NCBI GenBank assembly: GCA_038380795.1
Contig: CM076281.1
Coordinates: 434,001 to 498,000 of the forward strand
Direction of reading: 5' to 3'
Length of the DNA stretch: 64,000 nucleotides
DNA from: Pyrocephalus nanus
Lineage: Eukaryota; Chordata; Aves; Passeriformes; Tyrannidae
The translations under genes were made by a program, and so were the position numbers. Below are positions 1-13,300 of the stretch, in pieces (the stretch's first letter is position 1; every line of letters starts with the position of its first letter). The notes below the pieces were generated by a model. The model searched no databases, had not been told where the DNA came from, and saw only the letters and a list, made by a program, of their open reading frames with translations.

Positions 1-1277
1 CTGTTGCCCCCAGAGAGGAGAGACAGAAAATGATGGCAGAAAGTCAACTGCCCTGGGGCCACTAACTCACTTTGCCCTGACCCCCCACCCTTCAAAAAAC
101 AAATATAAAACCTGCTTCCCCACTGATAACTGCAAATACAGCATGAAGGAAACTGAACTGCATGGGGGTCTGTCCTGCTGCCCCCTCTGCCCAAGAAGAG
201 CTGGCAGACAGCCCAGGGAGGGGGGAGTGGACGGTGCCCACCAGCCACAGCACATGCGGGTGCCCACAGGGGGACCCAGCACAGCACCTGGAGGGGTCAT
301 GGCCCTGGCCACGAGTTAAGTTAAAGACACATCCCCTCCTGCATGCAGAGCTGGGGGCACAGGGCATGTGCTGGACAGGGGAACACCGGGTGGGAAGGTG
401 GCTGCTCCCTGTCAGGGCAGGACTGTGGCAAGGTGAGAGCTCCTTCCCGCGTAGCGGACGGGCAGGAGGCAGGTGTGGGCACCTCACTGCCCACGGCTGG
501 GGCACACGTGGTCTCATGGGGTGTTGGAGAGTTTTCCCTTTGTCGAAACAAAAATTCTCTGCAAAGAAGAAAAGGATAAAAGTGTCAGAGATTCTGGAAG
601 GAGAATATTCCCACCCCTGCGGTGATGGTTGTGCAGCACCTGTCCCAGGAAGGGAGCCAAAGCCAGGGCAGTGCCCATCCCTGAAGCACCAGGCGACCTG
701 CCACTCCCAAGCTGGGGAAGAAGGAAACTCTGTGATAAGGTGAAAATCCTGGCTTTTTGAGACCCATGTTTTCAGAAACGGAAATTCCTCTCATTTCAAA
801 TTCTATGGGCTCTTCTCAACTTGAGACTTCCTAATGACGTCCCTGATTTCACAGCAGAGAGGGAGCCCAGGTGACTCCTGCTGCATTCCCTTCACCTCTG
901 CCCATGAAATCCACCTTGTGAATCTGCTGTTCCCTTCGGGGTTTTGGAATAGTAAGGAGCTGCTCTGCTTTTCCACCCCCTGTGCCCAGAGGACAGTGCA
1001 GAAAACCCTGTCCTCCCTGCAGAGATGAGCCTTTTTGCACAGCATCACAATATCAACACTCACCTGTGAAAGTTAATTACTTCCTCCTGCTAGTGGCTCT
1101 ACGAGAAAGAACAGAACACGGTGTGGGTTGCAAAGGAAGGGGCAAGAAATCACAAAATCCCTTCCCTCCCTTTCAATCCCTCATGGGCCCCACAGCCTCT
1201 CCCAGAGCCCAGACTCCCCATGCCAGGCAGGGAGGACGTGCCCACATTGTCCCACCAGCAAGAGCCCTGGCCCCTAC
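1..1277. other. 3' flank or last intron of RAP1GAP2, no gene seen
   Basis: No recognisable exon. If the exon ending at 1278 is spliced, this is the last intron and/or the start of the terminal exon. A possible minus-strand acceptor (CAG) at 52-50 would be followed by Gly-Ser-stop, but its pyrimidine tract is poor. If the exon is not spliced, translation runs on 34 residues to a stop at 1175-1173. A perfect minus-strand donor-like CAG/GTGAGT near 1063 has no partner that I can see. Confidence 0.4.
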
Positions 1278-1354
1278 CGTGTTGGAGCTGCCGTGGCTGA
1301 GCTTGTCAAAGCGAAACTTCAAGTTGGACCTTGGAGAGTTTCTGTTCTTTAGAT
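1278..1354 (-). CDS. RAP1GAP2: RAP1GAP2 exon 24, penultimate or last coding exon
   Basis: Encodes residues 703-728, the conserved C-terminal segment [20 protein letters not shown] followed by GSSNT. Acceptor CAG at 1357-1355; the first two bases complete the Asp codon split with exon 23. The frame reaches a consensus donor (GTAGGG at 1277-1272) after Thr728. The human protein, as I recall it, has only two more residues after this point, so a tiny coding tail in a further exon is likely. Confidence 0.9.
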
Positions 1355-4300
1355 CTGCTGGCAAGAGGGAAAAAACAAGGAACAAAAATAATAAACTGTG
1401 AACAAAAACATTTGCTATAGTGCTGGCTGCACTCACCCAGCCAGGCACTTCAACAGACTACCAGGAGTGCTACCAATGTTTAGTCTGTCTTGGCTGAATG
1501 TTTGGCAAAAACTGTACATTAAATGTTTGTGATGGAACAAATTGAGGCTTAATTATATTTCACAGTCTTCCTCCTGGAAATGCCACTGAAAAGGCTACAA
1601 GGAATGACTGATCCGTTTAATGTATGGGTGGATTTTCATGTTCTTGGCAGGAAAAATACAAAATAAACAATTTAAACATTCAAAGGGTCTGATTTAAGAG
1701 TTCAGAAAATTACCAATGAAAACAAGGAGAAGGACCTGTGGGGTGCTGAGACATGAAAAGCCTGCCTATGCTCTGCAGCCTCGCTTTGCCAACAACACTC
1801 GCAGTTACGGAGCCGTTGGGCTGTATTTGTTTCACAAACAGCTCCTCAGCTGATAACGTTTTTCCACGTGAATGGTGGTGCCTTGTGGCAGGCTCTCTGT
1901 GGTTCAAGGAATCAGAGCCATGGGTATCTGCCATCCCCCAGCTCACCACACCATCATCACAGAATGCACTGGCAAAGGGCCATTCCTGCTGTTGGATTGC
2001 ACCTCATTGTGCAAACTGTCCGACTGAAATGGATGGAGTTGGTGAGCAGGTTGGCAGGAGGGAAACAGAGCCAAGACCACGGGAAGCTGCTTGTTGATTA
2101 AATAACTGTGAGTCATGGCTCAGCCCCTGGAGACAGCGAGTTTCCACGACTACTGCACGTGCCTGTCAGGGGACATGGAGGGAACAAAGCCACGGTAAGA
2201 GCCACCTCTGTGCTCTAACTGAGAGGGAAATAGTTCCCCACAGAAATACAGAACTAGAGCACATGGGACAATCTCTCCAGAACAGCCCTGTCAGGATGGG
2301 AGCTGCCCTGCACCCTGTGGATGCCCGTCCTGCCAGGGTGAGCGTGGCTGCTGCTTCACCCTGGCACCTGAGCAAGGCTGGGAGGGGGCTTCTCCATCCC
2401 AGAGCCATGGACCCCATTCCATCCTGCCACCACAGGAAGCTGAGGCTTCCAGGGTCTCCAGGGGCAGAGGCAGTGGCTCCTACCAGCCCTCCTGCAACCC
2501 ACCTGTGGGGCTCCTGCTCATGATGACAGGGGTGGCCATGGCTCCCGCGCTGGGGCTCTCACTGCCAGAAGAAGCACTGTAGACAAACACGTCCTGCTTG
2601 AATGGCGATGCAGTGGAGGGCTGGCTTCCCTGCTCAGAGAGATGGGAAAAGACTTTTTCTGCAGCCAGCTCTTTCCCCCACACCCTGCTGATGCTTCACT
2701 GCACCCCTGCCCACTGGAGGCCCGCCATCAGCCACTGGTGGGAAAGCTTGTCCTGGTGGAGCAACCTCCCAGCCTGGGCACACTGAGCAGTGCCCAGGGC
2801 ACGCCAAGGTTCACTGGGGTGTCACAGAATCACAGAATGGTTTGGGTTGGAAGGGACCTCAAAGACCATCTGGTCACATCCTCCCTGCCCCAGGCAAGAA
2901 CACCTTCCACTAGACCAGGTTGCCTTGAACACTTCTGGGGTTGGGGCAGCCATTACACCCTGATATCCCACCAGGCACCCAGCCCTCCTCCTCCCCACAC
3001 CCAGAGAAGGAATCAAGCCCCTCTGGTGCTAAGGAAGCATCTGGGGGCCTAGCAGACACTTCCCCCACAGAGACCCCCCCAGGGGTCAGGGGACAGCAGG
3101 GAGCCAGGGACACGTGCATCACGGGGTGGGTTTGGTGCCTACCACGCTGTCGTACTCCTCCAGGGTCTCGCTCTCCCCTGCCGTGCTGCTGAAGCTGCTG
3201 GTGCTGGAGGAGGAACGGGAGATGTTCGACCGCCCGTTCTCTTTGAGCTTGATAAATGGCCTGGGGAGAGGCGGAACGGAGGGAAGGGCGCAAGGCTGTC
3301 ACTAGGGAAGCGTGTCCCTTGGACTGTGACAGTGGGACAGACCTTCCTGCCCCCTTGGAGCAAAGTGCTGCCAGGGGGATGAACCTTTAAGGTTGCTTCT
3401 GTACATAACCACATTGAAAGGTGTGGGATAAGGTGGTGGGTGGGTGGCCCAGCAGGAAGCCCAGGGTGCAGCTGACTTCCCCTTGGCAGGGAGGAATGGG
3501 TACTGCAGCCTCCCCAGCTCCTGTGCCCTGAGGATTTGGGCAGCCTCTGTCAAATACTGCTCCTGGCTCTTCTTTGTGAAGACCATAAAGGAGCTGTGTT
3601 CATGAGTCACGAGGATCTTTTCTCCCCTTAGTATCAAACTTATTTATAGTAAAACCTGGTGATGATTTTGTTTGACAAAGTCCCTGATGTCTGTAGGATG
3701 GACTCCTCCCGGCTCACCTGTCTTTGTTGGGGCATATTTCAGGGGAGCTAGGGTTGGACGAGGTTTCAGACTTCATCTCTTGGGAAGAATGTCCCAAATC
3801 TGGTGTCTTCTGGGCTCCAGAAACACTGTCACTGAGGGCACAAAGAGACAGGTTGCATGAGTTATACAAGAGACTTAAAAAGGATGGTCAAATTATATTC
3901 CCCAACACCAAATATAAACTGTGAGAGTGACAGATGCTCTACGGGTACCACCACTTTGATTTAAAACAGAGGGAAGGGATCCAAGGCGCAATTTCTCAAA
4001 CGTAGCAGAAGCAGCTCTTGTTGCTGGTTCTGTGAAAAGGAGGGGCTGCCTCCTGGCATAGGTTTCTAGCACCCACCAACAGCTTTCCTCATGTTTCACA
4101 CACGCAATAGGGTCCTTTAACCTTAGTGACAGGGCGATGACAAACTTACCACCTTGTCCTGCTCTCCACCTGGCTCTCCGACGTCGTGTGCAGGCGAGGG
4201 AACAGCCCTGACCGGCGCTTGATGGGGCTCCTGGACTGGTTCTTGGCAGCAGTGGCTGGTACAGGGGGCTGAAAGCAGAGAACAGTCTGGGTTGGAGAGC

Positions 4301-7300
4301 ACAGCTCCCTCCTCGGAGCTCAGAAACTAAACAGCCTGCACAGAATTGTGCTGCCTGCGATTCCCAGCCTACGCATCTAGAAAACATGGAATGCCAGAAC
4401 TTCTATCTCCTTTGTACCTTGGGGCTGAAAATCTCAGAAAGCTCAGCTTTGGTTCTTCCAAAAAACAAGCCCAACTTGAACAAGGCACCCAAACCCATGG
4501 TCTACTCAAGTGGTCCCCTCTCCTTTACCCTTGCTGCCCATGCAGGGGACTGCCAGACTGTCAGCACAGTGCCCCAGTGAGCTGCAGTGGGCTGGACAGA
4601 GGACGAACAGTGGGACAGAGGGACAGCAGGACAGAGGGACGTGTGGCTGCACTCACTGAGAAGGTGGTCTTGGTCACCTCGCCGCTGTTGTGTGCGATGC
4701 CCCCACTGAGGCTGCCCGGGATGCCACTGCCATGGTGCTTCTTCTGGCTGCCCACCATCGTCTCCATGGAGTGGCTGCGCACCCGGATGGCTCTCTGTGG
4801 CACAGGGGACAGCAGATCATCCCCACTCTGTGGGGTACTGGCCCCAGAACCCCTCCCCAGCTCCAGATCTCCCCCAGGCACATGGGAGAGCAACCTGTCT
4901 GGGCCTCCCCAAGAACCAGCACACCTCAACAACCCAACTGGTGACAGCAGCAGCCCTGGCAGGTGCCACCCTTGGGGAGCCCCAAAGCCACCACAACATC
5001 AGATTTTTCCCCCCATTGCTCCGTGATTCCAAGGACTGCACCTATGGGACCAGGAGCAGCAGATACAAGCCACACATCCAGCCTCCTGCCCAGTGCCTGA
5101 CCAATGTTCCAGAACCCTTGTCAGGAACGGGAACCACAAGCGAATCATAAGCCATGTTTGTGTGCACACCTCCCACGATTCTCCCTGGACTTGGAGAGGA
5201 CAGATCCCACAGAGCCTGCAGCCCTGCCTGCACCTCTCCTGCACTGACAGACTTCTCCAGCCTGCCCCAAAACAGCTCCTGACCTGGAGGTTTCACAGCC
5301 ATACGAAAGTGCTTCTGTTCTTCAGTGAGCTAATAGCTTGAGAATACATTCAACCTGAAGCTCTGCTGCAGGTTTGGTCCATCCCCCTCTGGAAGAGACG
5401 GAGGTGAGCCTGACAGCAGTGGCCCCACAGCAGCTGCAGACTCTCTCTGCTCCCTTTGATCTTCACATCTCCTCATCAAGCAGCCCCCTTCCCTCACTCT
5501 TCACAGCAGTCACCTTTCCCTGTTCCCTTCACAGCTATTCCCTGTGCTGAGCCATGGCTGCTGCTCCTCCAGCCCCTGAATCCCAGCCTGGTCTAAAGAG
5601 AAGAACTGAGCCATCACAGGCCAGATTCCTGAAGGTGCCAGCACTGCATCCACAGTGCACAGGCACCCGTTTACTGCTGGCCCTAGGGGTCATGGAGCTG
5701 CAGGCAGATCCACACTGGGGTAAGTGGAAGCTGCAGCCCTGAGCTCTCACAGAGCCCCCAGTGCTGGAGAGCACAGCCCCAACATTCCCTCCTACACATC
5801 CAATAACAAACACCAAGACAGAGTCCATCAGACCAGATTTATTTGGGTTAGCAGCAATTCACACGTCATTTGACAGTGTCTGTAGGTAAAAGTGACCGGT
5901 GGCTTTCCTGCCAAGCAGTGCCTGTGGGTGTTCACACCCTGCAGGCTCCTGCCTGAGCTGGGCAGCTCTGCAGGGTGCCCCAGCACCCTCTCCCCGCAGA
6001 GCAGCTCCTCTCCCTGCAGCAGAGGCAAAGGCACCTCTTGCTCGCTCCTGGCCCAGCAGAAATGTGCTCTGCTCACCTCTGAGAGCTGGTCCCTGGTCGT
6101 CTGGCCAGGGGAATGGGGCTGCAAGCCGGGTTGTGGGTGTGAAGCATCGGGCAAAAAGGTATCATGAGGACCAGGTCTCACCCCTTCCAGCCCTCATTTA
6201 CCGTCTGTATGTCCCTGGTCACTCCAACAGCGCACGGTGCAGGACATAAGCCAGCAGGCAGCCCAGCAGCGCGGGCCCAAGGCGGCCAGGCAGGCGCAGC
6301 CCAGCACAGATCATGGGGCTCACCTCCCACCCCAGCACTCCCTGCAACGCCAAGAGAGCACGGTCTGTCTCCTCACACACACAAAGTGAGTCAAAGCATG
6401 ACTGTTTAACCTCAGTGCCAAGCCCCTGCTGTGAATGCTATGATGTACAATTGACTGCACAGCAGTTCCCTTCCTGCGTCTCACACTGAAACAGGACACA
6501 CCTGAGCCTCCCCCCACTGCAGTAGGGTCTGGGGAGATGCACATTGTGCCTCCATGGCCCCATCCTCCAGGTGCAGGAGGAGGCGACTCATCTACCAGTG
6601 CCCACTTCTCTAGGCTGTAGATATCACTGTGCCTGTGAAGTAACTGCAGGAGCTGTCCCAGCAGAGCTGCAGCCAGGACAGCCCTCCTGTCCACACAGTG
6701 ATGGCAGCTCTGCATCAGCCCCGTCCCCGCTACGAGGCAGCTCCACCAGAGACACCTGCCAATGGCTCATTCCCCCAGACTCAGGTGCTGCCCCTCCATC
6801 TCGAGGGATGTCCCCACTGCCCAGCCAATCACTGACCCCAAGGCCAGTGGCTGCTCAGAGTTTCCTCCACAGCATTTTACCTCTCTTCCTTCTCCTCCAG
6901 CCCACACCATCTGCTCTACCTCACACTCACCCAGTCCCTCCAGCACACCCAGCACCCCTTCCCCTCTCTACCCCCCACCCACTTTCATTCCACCTCCTCT
7001 TTTAAGCACAATGACCACCACCTCCCCCTTGCTTGCCATGGCAGTCACCTCAGGAATCTCTCCTGCTTCCTGTCACACAACAGCATCCAGCAGCTGGTGA
7101 CAGGAGCAGGACATGCCGTCACAGCAGAGCCCAGTGGCAGGCACAGCACGTGGTGGGGTCTGGCCCTGGACTGACATCCCTCTGGACACATTAAAAATGC
7201 CACAGCACACCGGTGGAAGTGCTCAAGGGCTCCAGAGAGGTCACCACAATGGGAACACTCACCAACAACAATGGAGATCACACCAGCCTGCATCTGCTCC

Positions 7301-10300
7301 CATCGGGGCCAGCTCAGGTGCTGGTGGACTGAGCAGGTGGTGGTGGCAAGCAGCCTCCACCTCTTCCCACCACCCTATCCTCAGGGGATACCTCTTGTCC
7401 CCCAACACTGCTCATCTGCATCTCCCACCAATACGTGTTTTGCCAGCTCTGGATGCATTTTAGCTTTGCTCTTGGCAAGGGCAGGGCTTTACCTTGAAAG
7501 ACTCCAGAAAGCCTCCATGACCCCCATTCTCCAGCTTGTCTTCCTCGGACCCCAGACCCAGCATGGTCTGCGTGTGCCCGTGGAGCTCATCGTGAAGGTT
7601 GTCCAACAAGGCAGCCCGTGTCCGGTCCTGCGGGAATGGGAGGGGACTCAGCCAGGGGCCCCGAGGGAGGAGCAGTGGCACTGACCCCCTGCACAGCTGG
7701 CTTGTCCCTCCTCGAGGGCAGAGCCTGCCCCATGAGGCCTCATGGCCGTCACGCTCCAGTCCCTGCGAGAGCCAACCCATTTCAACAGGGAAAGGTGGCT
7801 CTGAGGAGGAATGGGGGAATTCCCCACACCTGCCACGGTGCCGGGCAGGGACACACGGGCAGCATTACCTCCAGCTTCGCAAACTTGTCAGACTTGCAGC
7901 AGGCGTTCTCGGCGTTGATGAGCTTGGTCAGCAGGAACTCTCGGAACTCGGGGCTCTGCAAGGACAGAGACAAGGTGGAAAACACTTGCTATTGTAAGAC
8001 TCTCCATATCCCTGGAGCTGTACCAACCCAAAACGTGAGCTCACAGCACCCTGCAGCCCCTCCAGATGTGGAAGCATTGGTGGAAAACCCTAGACAGGGT
8101 TGGGGTGCCCTTCTGCACCAACACAGATGCCCCGGCACCAGAGCTGCCATTGCTGCCTTGTATGGGTGATGCCATGAACTGGAGCATGGCCACTCACCCT
8201 ACCATAAACCCCAGGGCCTCACTGGAAACCAAGATCAGTGCAGATCAACTCCAGAAGTCATGTTTTCCCCAAGAAGGTGGAAATGCTTGGAAACATCTTG
8301 AACATACACATTTACTTTTTTTATGTCTTGGAATGTGCTTCCCTCAGCTCCTACCTTCTGGAACACCGGTGGGTGTGGCAGGGGTGGGCCAAAGGAGGGC
8401 ACATCTTCCCGGGCTGTGACTGACACCTGCAGAGCCAAAAGACATGTTATTCTCATGGGTGCAGCAGGATAACATGGTTTATGCTACCTACACTCAGGTG
8501 ATGTGTCAGATGGATGTGAGCTGTTCCAAGGCACATTCAAACACCAAGGAGCATCAAAACTCTTTAACAAATGAGCTTTTACAGGAGCTGTTATACACAC
8601 ATGTATTTTATTCACACATCACATATAACAATACATACATAATACACCTGTGTGCATACACATGTGTGTTCAGCACAAGGTACGAGAGCCTGCCAGGCCC
8701 AACGCTGGTTGTGTCACTGAGCATGGGGCAGGTGCTGGGCAGCCACCTCCAGAACTTAGTCTGAGATCATCGATTTATGGAATGGGTTGGGTTGGAAGGG
8801 ACATTAAAGATCATCTATTCACACACCCCTGCCATGGGCAGAGACACTTTCCATTAGACCAGGTTGCTCCAAGCCACATCCAACCTGGGATGAACAACTG
8901 AACAATTGTTGAACAATTCCAGGGACAGGGCAGCCACAGCTTTTCTAGGCAACCTGTGCCAAGGCCTCATCACCCTCACGGGCAACAATTTCCTTCTAAT
9001 TTCTCTAATGTAACCCTGCCCTCTGTCAGTGGGAAGCCATCCCCACTTGCCCTGTCACTCCATGCCCTCGTCAAAAGATGCTGAATTAAAAACAGGCACG
9101 TGCACGTTGGGATTGCCCTTACCTTGTATGTTGTGTTATCTGCCTCGGGGTTTTCCACCTGCACCACGATGTAGGCGTGCAGGAAGTTGGAGGCAATCAT
9201 GTCTGGGACAAACGGCGTGTTCTCCTCTTGGAAGATAATTGCCACGATGTCATTGCCAATGTGCCTCTTCCTCTGGAGCTAAGCAGGAAGGAAGAACATC
9301 GGGTCGGTAATGCCAGGCAGTTCCACTCCCAGGGAAGCAAAAGCCAGCCCGGGCTGGGAAGCCAAACAACTGCTGCCATGGTGCTGTGGTGCTAGGGCTC
9401 GGTGGCACCTATGGCACCGGGCAGGGCAACGTCAGTGCATCCCCACTCAGACCCTTCTGTGCAAGGAAACTCATCTCTCTTACTTGTTGTGTGTCTCCTT
9501 CGGTAAAAGGCAGCTTTGTAGAGACATGAAACATTATCTCCCTGTCCCTGAACACCGTGTACACAGATTCTGCTCCCGTCTGCCCGTGGCTGACATCCAG
9601 GCCTCCTCGAAAACTGGAGATGAAGGGAAAGGCAGGGAGAAAGGAAGAAATATTAATTAAAAGCCTCACAGAGAGTGCCAGCGGCTGTCAGGGGACAGGC
9701 TGATGGAACAGCCCAGCTCATTTATCTTTATCTAGAAGTGAGCAAACGGAAAGGACAAACCATGTCACCTGTTGTAACCAAGCATCACCATCACCACCCT
9801 GAAATACAGGGTGTGCACAGAGCAAGGCCAGTCAGCCAGGGCTGACCACAGCTGTGGACACCAGCTGTGGGACTGGTGTTCTCATTATCCCTCAGCAGCA
9901 GCAGGGGTCTCTGCCCACACCGTGGCTGCTGCAGCAACCACCCTGGAGGCACCCACAGCTGAGCCACGACATTGGGCACGGCACAACTCCACACAGAGTT
10001 CCTTCCATCTATGGCTGAACATAGCCAGATTTTATCACAACCTCAAAGCTGCAGGGAAATAAGTTTTTCTCTCTTGGCAGCTCCAATTTTTTTTTTTTTT
10101 TTGAAAACTCCCCCAGCTTTGAAAAACAAGCCAAAGCTATATTTGCTTCTGCTCTGCATATCCCGCTCATGAGTGAGATGACTTCTGTTCTCGCACATAG
10201 ATATTTTTACATATGACATAGTCTCTTGTTAATGTATTTGTAAAATCATCGTTTTTATCTAACTTACCCTTTGAAGTCCTGGAGTGTTATAGTGTCTCCC

Positions 10301-13300
10301 AGAAAACTTAGGAAGTTCTTGAAGGCAGTGCTCTCTTCATTATTGCCAAACAGCTCCTCCTCTTGGGTCTGCAAAACACAGGGTGCATCTGCTGACAGCC
10401 CCCACCTCCCTGCCTGTCCATCCACGGGGTCCCTGGGGTGTGACCAGCACCTTGTTCCAGGCCGCTCCCCCCCTCTGCTCCCCAGCTGGCACCACCACAC
10501 TAACCACTGGCCACCAGCACTGCGTGTGGGCTGTCACAGCCTGCTTGGCCCCCAGGACACTCCAGCGTAAAACTGCTGAGAGCTACTTCTGACCCAGAGC
10601 AAGGACCTTGGGATAATGTCCAGGAAATATCAAAACACAAGTGAATCCTCCATTGGAAAATCCAAGCCCTAATCACCCTCCACGTGCTGTATTTCAAAAC
10701 AGTGAGACCCTAATTGTGGCCTTGCATGAGTCACTCAGTCAAATCCAAAATGCAATATGTAAGATAATTAGAGTGCCTGTCAGAATAATTCTTGGTGAGT
10801 TCTGAGGCTGAGCTGCCTCTGCACTCCCCATCCTGAGTCCCCCAGCTAATGACAGCGTTTTCAGCAAGTGCCTGTCTTCAGAGCCCACAGTCCCTCTAGA
10901 CAAACAAAGCTGTTTTGCTGTCTAAACATACATCTGATTAAAATACCACGCCTGCTAAAATCCATTTTCACATCCGCTTTCCCCTACAGCAGCTTGTGGG
11001 CTGATTTCCATGCTGAGATTTTTCAGTCACATCATTTTTTAATGAGTAGGAAAAACATCCCAGCAACAAGAAACGCAGTCAGTGAGGACGCAGAGGTGCT
11101 GCATGTGGCAGAATTAACAACAGGGTTGAGTCTGTGCCCATGAAACACGGCTCTCTGGTGTGCAGGGACATGCTCCACGAGAGTGGCATTGAGGCAACTC
11201 ACCTGCCTGAACTTCTGATAGATCACACCAAACTTGAATGTGTTGTTGACCTCATGTTCATCATATGACACTATCATCTGGGACGCCTGCAGGAAAGCAA
11301 AATAGCAATTGTTTCGCCAGGTATTTCAAAAGGTGACAGCCAAAAGATCAAACCCACGGGCCGTGACACCACTCCTCATGGTGGGGGGTGGAGAGAGCAC
11401 ACAGGAGCTGCAGCAGGGTATGGCAATGGCTGGGCAGCACCAGGAGAGCAGAGAGGGGAAAGAAGTCAAATTCCCACATAATTAGGCCAAAGGTTTTCAA
11501 GAGTGGCCCCAGGTGGGGTTCTCAGCACCCCTGCTGGGCAGGTCACCTCACCTTGGGGTAGAGAACCGGGTTAAACTTCAGCCCAGAGGCATCATCACAG
11601 AAGGCCTGTGGGCAAAAGGAAAGAGCAGTCAGTGGTGGGTCCCTGGCCAAAACTTCACAGCAAGGCCATGAATGTGTTATAAAGAAGCCAAAGCCAGCAT
11701 CTGATTACAGGAGCTCTCTGCTTCACATCCTCTCATTGGATGTCACCTGGCTGGCACCCAACTGAGGATGCAGCAAAACAAGCCTCAGGTCTCTCTGTGA
11801 GAGGTGGTGCCACTTTCTCATCTCTTCTCCGAGATATCAACCAGTGACCTGCTGGGATCAGCAGGAACCTAACAGCGGGGCCAGCACGTAGCACCACCCA
11901 CGTGCCCCTTGACCTGAGAGCCAAGGCACTGCTGCCCAACGCTGTCCAACACATCCTCACACATCCCAACACTGCCTGAGCTGCACTGCCATAGGCTTTG
12001 CTGCAGGTGCCCCAGCCCAGCTGGGCATTTTACCTTGGCAATCTGGGGGATACTTGGAAGCTTGCTGAATCCTGCCAGTGGGATCCTTTCGTGCAACGTC
12101 TTCACTTTAGACCTAGCAAAGAAACAAGGAGCAGACAGACATCAGGGAATGTCTACAGCAAAGCCATGCCAGCTGTTGGGAAACACCGCTGCACTCCATT
12201 TGTTGGCTGGTTAGTGGGCAAAGGCTCAATTTGCCTTCTCATCTCTGCAGCTCTTCAAATATTCATAGTTTGGAGAGAAATGACAAAATGCTTCAGACAT
12301 GCTGGGTCCTGTCAGCTTACAGAGGGATGGGGAGAGATGTGACTGGTTTTAACGCAGAGAGGATTAAACCTGCAGAGGTTTACACTCAGTTCCAGTGGGT
12401 TTAGCAACAGATCAAAGTCTCATGTTCATTATCAGGTTTGGGCAGTCCCAGTACAGAAACACAAGGATGCTGCCACTGCTTCCCATCCCACCCTGACCCC
12501 CTGCACATTACTGCCAGTCTGGCTCAAGCATTTGCTGTAGAAACCGGGGACTCCCAAAGAGAGAACATTTTGTTAAATAAGGCATTTTTTTCCATACCTG
12601 AGTATAACCCTTAAATATTCTGTGCCATCTGTCTCCTCACATTTAACAGAAAGGATCAGATTTCCGAGGCTGCTGGCTGTACAGTAGAAATTTAAATGAT
12701 CCTAAAAATAGAAAAAAGCATGTTAGCGGCAGGGAAGCAGCTTACCGATGGCAAGGACGCTGCCCGGACACTCACCTGCCACCCTGCAACCCTCCCGACC
12801 CTAAGAGACACACACTCTCTCCCCCTTGCCACGACCAGGGCTGTAATCCCTCTGCCAGTGGACTTTAGCACCCTGCTCTCAGTGTGTTCAGAGGGCCAAA
12901 GAGGATTACAGGACTGGGAGCAAGAGGGCAGGGGCTGCCATGCTGGGCCCGTGCATCTGGTCAAGGCCAGGCTCCCCACAGACAGGAGGCTCAGAGCCTG
13001 GTGTCCTGGGATCCCTGTGGGGCCAGGGGTGAAGGCTCTGTGTGTGGCCATCACTGCAGTGCTGGGAACCTTGTGGGGCCTTCACTCCTTGCAAAGGAGG
13101 AAGTTGCAAAATTTACCCATTTTGTTCACAACTGGAGAGTTTATCTTGGGCAAGGGTGTGCCATTTTTAGCCCCGAGGGGCGGGGGCACCCACCTTCCCC
13201 AGGAAATGCTTGCGGTAGGCTCTGGCCTCTCCCTTGCACTCCAGCTTGTAGCCATAGGTGCTGGGGCTGAGGTTCTCCTCCTCCTCCTCGCAGATGCTGC

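Noticed and set aside
44..52. Terminal RAP1GAP2 exon beginning Gly-Ser-stop after a CAG acceptor
   Set aside because: Phase and position would fit, but the preceding sequence is G-rich rather than pyrimidine-rich and similar short matches are expected by chance.
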